Source: Cavia porcellus | Taxonomy: Eukaryota; Chordata; Mammalia; Rodentia; Caviidae | Direction of reading: 5' to 3' | Assembly: GCF_034190915.1 (NCBI RefSeq) | Contig: NW_026947485.1 | Coordinates: forward strand, 52,874,337-52,938,336 | DNA: 64,000 nt | Shown: piece by piece, positions 60,191 to 64,000 of the stretch | Position numbering within the stretch: the stretch's first letter is position 1 | Layout of the letters: the number at the start of each line of letters is the position of its first letter | The notes under the pieces: generated by a model | The model's input: only the letters and a program-made list of their open reading frames with translations | The model's database searches: none | Told to the model about the DNA's origin: nothing | Made by a program: the position numbers and the translations under genes

Positions 60191-60909
60191 TGCCATCATT
60201 CTTCTAATGAAAAAAATTTAAATGGTCAGAACCTGTAGAATCAAGTGAAAACCTCTAAGTATAACACACAGTCATATCACAATCTAGATGTTCATAGGTT
60301 ATTTCTTAATTACCCTCCCAAGGTACTTCTATAGGACATACACCAAAATACTGTACGGCTGCCAGTATTCTGTGATTTATATCTTATTTTTTTTTTTGTA
60401 TTTTTTCCTTTCTGCCAAATATTTCTGTCTTCTCTTTTCTGTATATTGATCCCTTCCCTCATATTTATGAGCAATGAAAATATTTTCCTAAATCTTTACC
60501 TGACACCCTGGTCTGATGACATTAGCCCCTGGTCTTTGAGCCCACAGAGGATCCTGGTCTATGTCACAGCATGAACATCTTCCGTAATGAGAGCTGAGAG
60601 AAATCAACAATTTCAATAATTAGTGAAAATATATTGGTTCTTCCTATGGAACTTAGTGGATTTCAAATTCAATTCCACTGAAGCAATTTGCACTAAGGGA
60701 GAATTATGGGAGTATTTATTTAATCATTGGACATAGTTTTACATATAATATGAAGTGTATTTGAATTAAGGAGTAGTTTGTTCATGAGCAGTATGAAATT
60801 TCTTCAAAAGTTATGTGTATGTGTGTGTGCATATACTTTGAAAAGAATAGCAGTTGTTGTGTATTTTACATAAAATTGTAAGTGAATTCTTTGAGAGCTG
60901 TGTTTTGTT
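60191..60909. other. Unique spacer
   Basis: No gene recognised. A short TG-rich stretch lies at 60812-60830. Confidence 0.4.
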
Positions 60910-60975
60910 TTTACTGCTACATATTGAATCCAGGTCCTCACGCATGATAGGAAAGAGTTTTACATTGGGTTTTCC
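60910..60975 (-). mobile_element. Degraded ID SINE, antisense
   Basis: 'tactgctacatattgaatcc' and 'aggtcctcacgcatgatagg' resemble the reversed ID B-box half ('taccagggattgaactcagg', 'ccttgcgcatgctagg'). The 5' end is hardly recognisable ('gggttttcctcc'). Confidence 0.5.
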
Positions 60976-62634
60976 TCCTGCGTATCTAATTAAGTTCTAA
61001 GTATTAAACATACATAAAATTCCAGGAGGTTCTTAAAAATTTTTGGAATAATATTAAAATTTGACAGTACCATTTTAATATGGATTGTCACTGCTTTATA
61101 TACCCTTTTTTTTAAACAAAATAAGCTGATCTGATATACAAAGGAAAATTATTAGGTTGAGCTGTACCTGCACAGATTTTTACCACATAGTGTCTTTATT
61201 TCTTCTACTTTCATACCTCTCTATACTGGCTACATAAATTAGAAAATGAAATATACTTAGTGCTAAAACATAGAATTATGTGAAAGTATTGGTTGCATGC
61301 AGGTATAACATGAAAGTAGAATTTTATGAAAATTTAGTTTTCTATCACAAACTGTATTAGGACATATTTCCAAGCTTGGGAAATAATCTGTATTTCAAAA
61401 AAAAAAAAAAAAAAAAAGAAAGAAAGAAAGAAATTCACATCAAAAATCATTTTTCCTAATGTCACATATCACCTCAATTTATCATGAAGCACATCTCACA
61501 AGGTTTTGAATATGTACTGTTCAATTTTGTACTCTAATACACAAAAGGAATTGTCACTCATTAATGGTTATGTTTTAGTAGAAGTTGAAACTACTTTCAT
61601 CATTGTATTCCAAGTCACTTGTAATGATTTTGAAAAACTGTTCACCCTTGTTCCCGTTTATCTTCAAACAAGATGTGTAAAAAGAAATGAATTCATTTAA
61701 AATTATAGTAAATATATTTTTAACAAAGGATGTCTGCATACATTGAAAAACAAAGGTAATACATCTTTTGCATCAAAATCAACAGGAAACTTGACACGGT
61801 CTCTTAGCATCTTCTTCATTCCAGTTGTTAGTTAAGTGTAAAGTATGACATCTCCCTCAACATTGGACAATGCGTTTTTGAATTGTTCTGGTAAACCATC
61901 ATTTTAGTCACTCAGTACACAACTGTTTGCCTTTGTTTCAAATTAGAAAGCAGTATATACATACATTCCATGTTAATGTAATTTTGTGTCATTTAAAATA
62001 TGTTCACATATATTTCACATAACAGCTAAGATATTAAAAAGTTCTTTCAATAGTTACATTTAATATGAATTCCTTGCTTTCTATATTTTAATTTGCTTTA
62101 AAATTTTTAATCTTGCTATTGTTTACACAATGTATCAAACAAAGGGATGTACTGTTAACAACACACAATATTAAAAGTTGTAAGAACTGCAGTATGTACT
62201 AAAGTTATGAATGGACTATTAAAAATCAATGCCCAAAATGCAACTTGAATTTAGAAGAAATCAAGCCTTATTCAAACAAGAAAAAAGTCAAATTTCTCAT
62301 TAATCTCATTATTTCTTTATGTATTTTTCCTTGTAAAACAGCAAAAATAAATTTTCTTTTAAAAATTTGAACTAGGGATGGAAATTAGTTCAATCTGATC
62401 TCCATAAAGATTGTTCAAGAATTATTTTGTAGAAATTTCATCTACTAGACAACACTGATTTACTAAAAATAAAGAACGGACTAAAGAAACAGAATTGCTG
62501 AAGATAGAAATGGTTCATTCATTGATTCAAAGTTAAAAAAAAAAAAAAGTGCCTCTGTGGTATCCATGAACCATTTCAACAAAGGATGCAAAGACTCGTT
62601 TTTCCCCTAATATAATGTAGCCACATCATGCCTG
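60976..62634. other. AT-rich unique sequence
   Basis: No gene recognised. Poly-A plus (GAAA)n at 61397-61433, and an A run near 62536-62548. Confidence 0.4.
61397..61433. repeat. Poly-A with (GAAA)n
   Basis: About 21 A followed by four GAAA units. It resembles a SINE tail, but no SINE body is recognisable upstream. Confidence 0.92.
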
Positions 62635-62768
62635 TCACCTTGTATTTTTTTTTTTTTTTTGTCTTTTTCATTTTTATCGATACCAAGGATTGAACTCACG
62701 ACCGCCTGCTTGCAAGGCAGGTGCTTATGCCGCTGAGCTAAATCCCCAGCCCCTCACCTTGTATTTTT
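62635..62768 (-). mobile_element. ID SINE, young subfamily, with perfect 15-bp target duplications, antisense
   Basis: 'tcaccttgtattttt' is found at 62635-62649 and 62754-62768. Between them lie a T run, the extension 'gtctttttcatttttatcga', then 'taccaaggattgaactcacg', 'accgcctgcttgcaaggcag', 'gtgcttatgccgctgagcta' and 'aatccccagcccc'. The body is nearly identical to the copy at 56329-56453. Promoter boxes are intact. Confidence 0.97.
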
Positions 62769-64000
62769 AATGCTAATTCTTCTTCTTCTGGATGAATCTG
62801 GAAGTTAATAGCATAACTAATAGTTCAAGAATATCAGTGTTCATACCATCCACTCTTTACATTGGAAGTCATTACTTGCATTTCAAGCCAATAGTTTTAT
62901 CACTACAATATCTATTTGTTTTTAACTCTTCACCAGCTGATTTGTATCTTATATATATAGACACACTCATAATCAAAACCACATGTAAATTTTTGAGAAT
63001 AACCTTTTAATGTTAGTAGTTTTATCTCTACACATTATAACATGAATCTTTTAGGCACATTTCCATTCAGAGAAATAGAATAGTTGTTTCATACTATAAA
63101 TATAAACTAATCCTAAATTTGGCCACCTGCAGAACTGAATCAAAATTTTAAATGACATCATATAAATGAGAAGTGGAAATACAATATTGATAGTATTTCC
63201 ATGTGGAATGTCTTTGAAAAAATAACCTGAAGAAAGTTCAATTAATTTTGAAGGTTAAAAATGTTATCCTTTTAAGAAAGGACATAAGAAAGATTCCATT
63301 TTTAATCAGTATCTATTAGTAAGAGCTCAAATCAGATTTTTAAACTTGACGTGAAAAGAAAGAGACATTTTACTTTGTAGTTTAGCAGATCACCAGAACA
63401 ATGCAAACATTTCAGTTCTAACATGAATCAAATATATTTCTATTAACTAAATACATTTAAATAGAATAGAACACAAATGCTCTGTTAGAGCAGTTACAGC
63501 TTTTCTTATGGGTTAAACAATCTTTTCTTTTACCTGTTGTATTATACACGTAACCCTAGCTTCCAAACAACACCACAAAGCAGATCAGGCATGAAATGGT
63601 CGTAAGTATTAGTTTCCAGTAGATTTCACTTTTCTTTTTCAAGCTACAGCTTGACATTTTGCAAAATCTCTAGAGACCAAACAGTGAAATCGAGTTACTG
63701 CAGGAGTGAACTGTAAATTCCATGAAACCATGTAATATATCTTAACACAGATGGACACAGTACATTAAAATAACTGTGGATGATAATAGAACAATACCAT
63801 CTGTTTTGTCTAGGGAAGACATCACACATCAACTACACTGTCAGTCATATCATATATCTTTAGTGTCATCATGTGGTAGACGACAACTCTATATGTCAAG
63901 CCAAGTGTACACTTCTTTAGGGATTACTGAAAACAGTAAAAAGTTAACTCTGAAACAGAATTCATGAAAGCTTTCCTCAAGTAAACAGAGACCCTAAGGC
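62769..64000. other. AT-rich unique sequence to the window end
   Basis: No exon or named repeat. 63480-63960 has mixed composition and short open frames, with nothing to support a gene. Confidence 0.4.

Noticed and set aside
62650..62753. tRNA-Ala-like sequence, possible tRNA gene (also at 46401, 56346 and 57455)
   Set aside because: The A and B boxes belong to ID SINEs with A-tails and target duplications. The cloverleaf is not preserved.

Overview
This window looks like intergenic or deep intronic DNA from a mammal, almost certainly a rodent. I find no protein-coding exon, no tRNA, rRNA or snRNA gene, no CpG island and no CRISPR or prokaryotic feature. The DNA is AT-rich throughout. Open reading frames are short, and the longest fall on repeat tails, microsatellites or L1 and SINE sequence. 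The rodent assignment rests on 7SL-derived B1 SINEs together with ID SINEs (tRNA-Ala-like, with recognisable Pol III A and B boxes). I see no B2 or typical B4 elements, which argues against a mouse-like muroid. The ID copies carry a particular 3' extension (a gataaaaa-gaaaaagac type tail) that does not match the squirrel ID consensus I remember. A beaver-like or other castorimorph genome is my best but tentative guess.

Layout. 1-9600 is mostly unique AT-rich sequence with two old LINE-2 fragments (1780-2535, 3605-3885) and one young B1 (2640-2821). 9600-19000 holds a MIR, an unclassified internally duplicated block (10138-10450), an ID, two successive L1 3' ends (11200-11950), a MER5A-like hAT element (12546-12689), an ancient L1M 3' end (17260-17990) and an L1 that appears 5'-inverted (18270-18945). 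19000-30000 is mainly unexplained sequence with a decayed inverted repeat (20797-21056), two B1-type SINEs and a MER2-like Tigger element (28817-29033). 30100-33340 is repeat-dense: L2, ID, two convergent L1 pieces, L2 again. 34900-39700 carries long microsatellites, an ID and a B1. 43700-47200 has L2, an unclassified retroelement-like repeat, an ID with perfect target-site duplications, and a MIR. 48635-48802 is a perfect 84-bp tandem duplication. 50505-51490 is the longest L2 piece. The last 10 kb has L1, MIR, several ID copies and a hAT element interrupted by a dimeric B1/ID-type SINE.

How it works together. There are no genes to link into a pathway. The content is a record of repeat activity: ancient mammalian L2, MIR and DNA transposons, then L1, then young rodent SINEs that insert into the older layers. 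The unexplained unique stretches (for example 7230-7660, 8640-8990, 27880-28140, 47690-48200) could include conserved regulatory elements, but that cannot be shown without alignment to other mammals. I did not find a new biological system. The best leads are listed as findings with the tests that would decide them.
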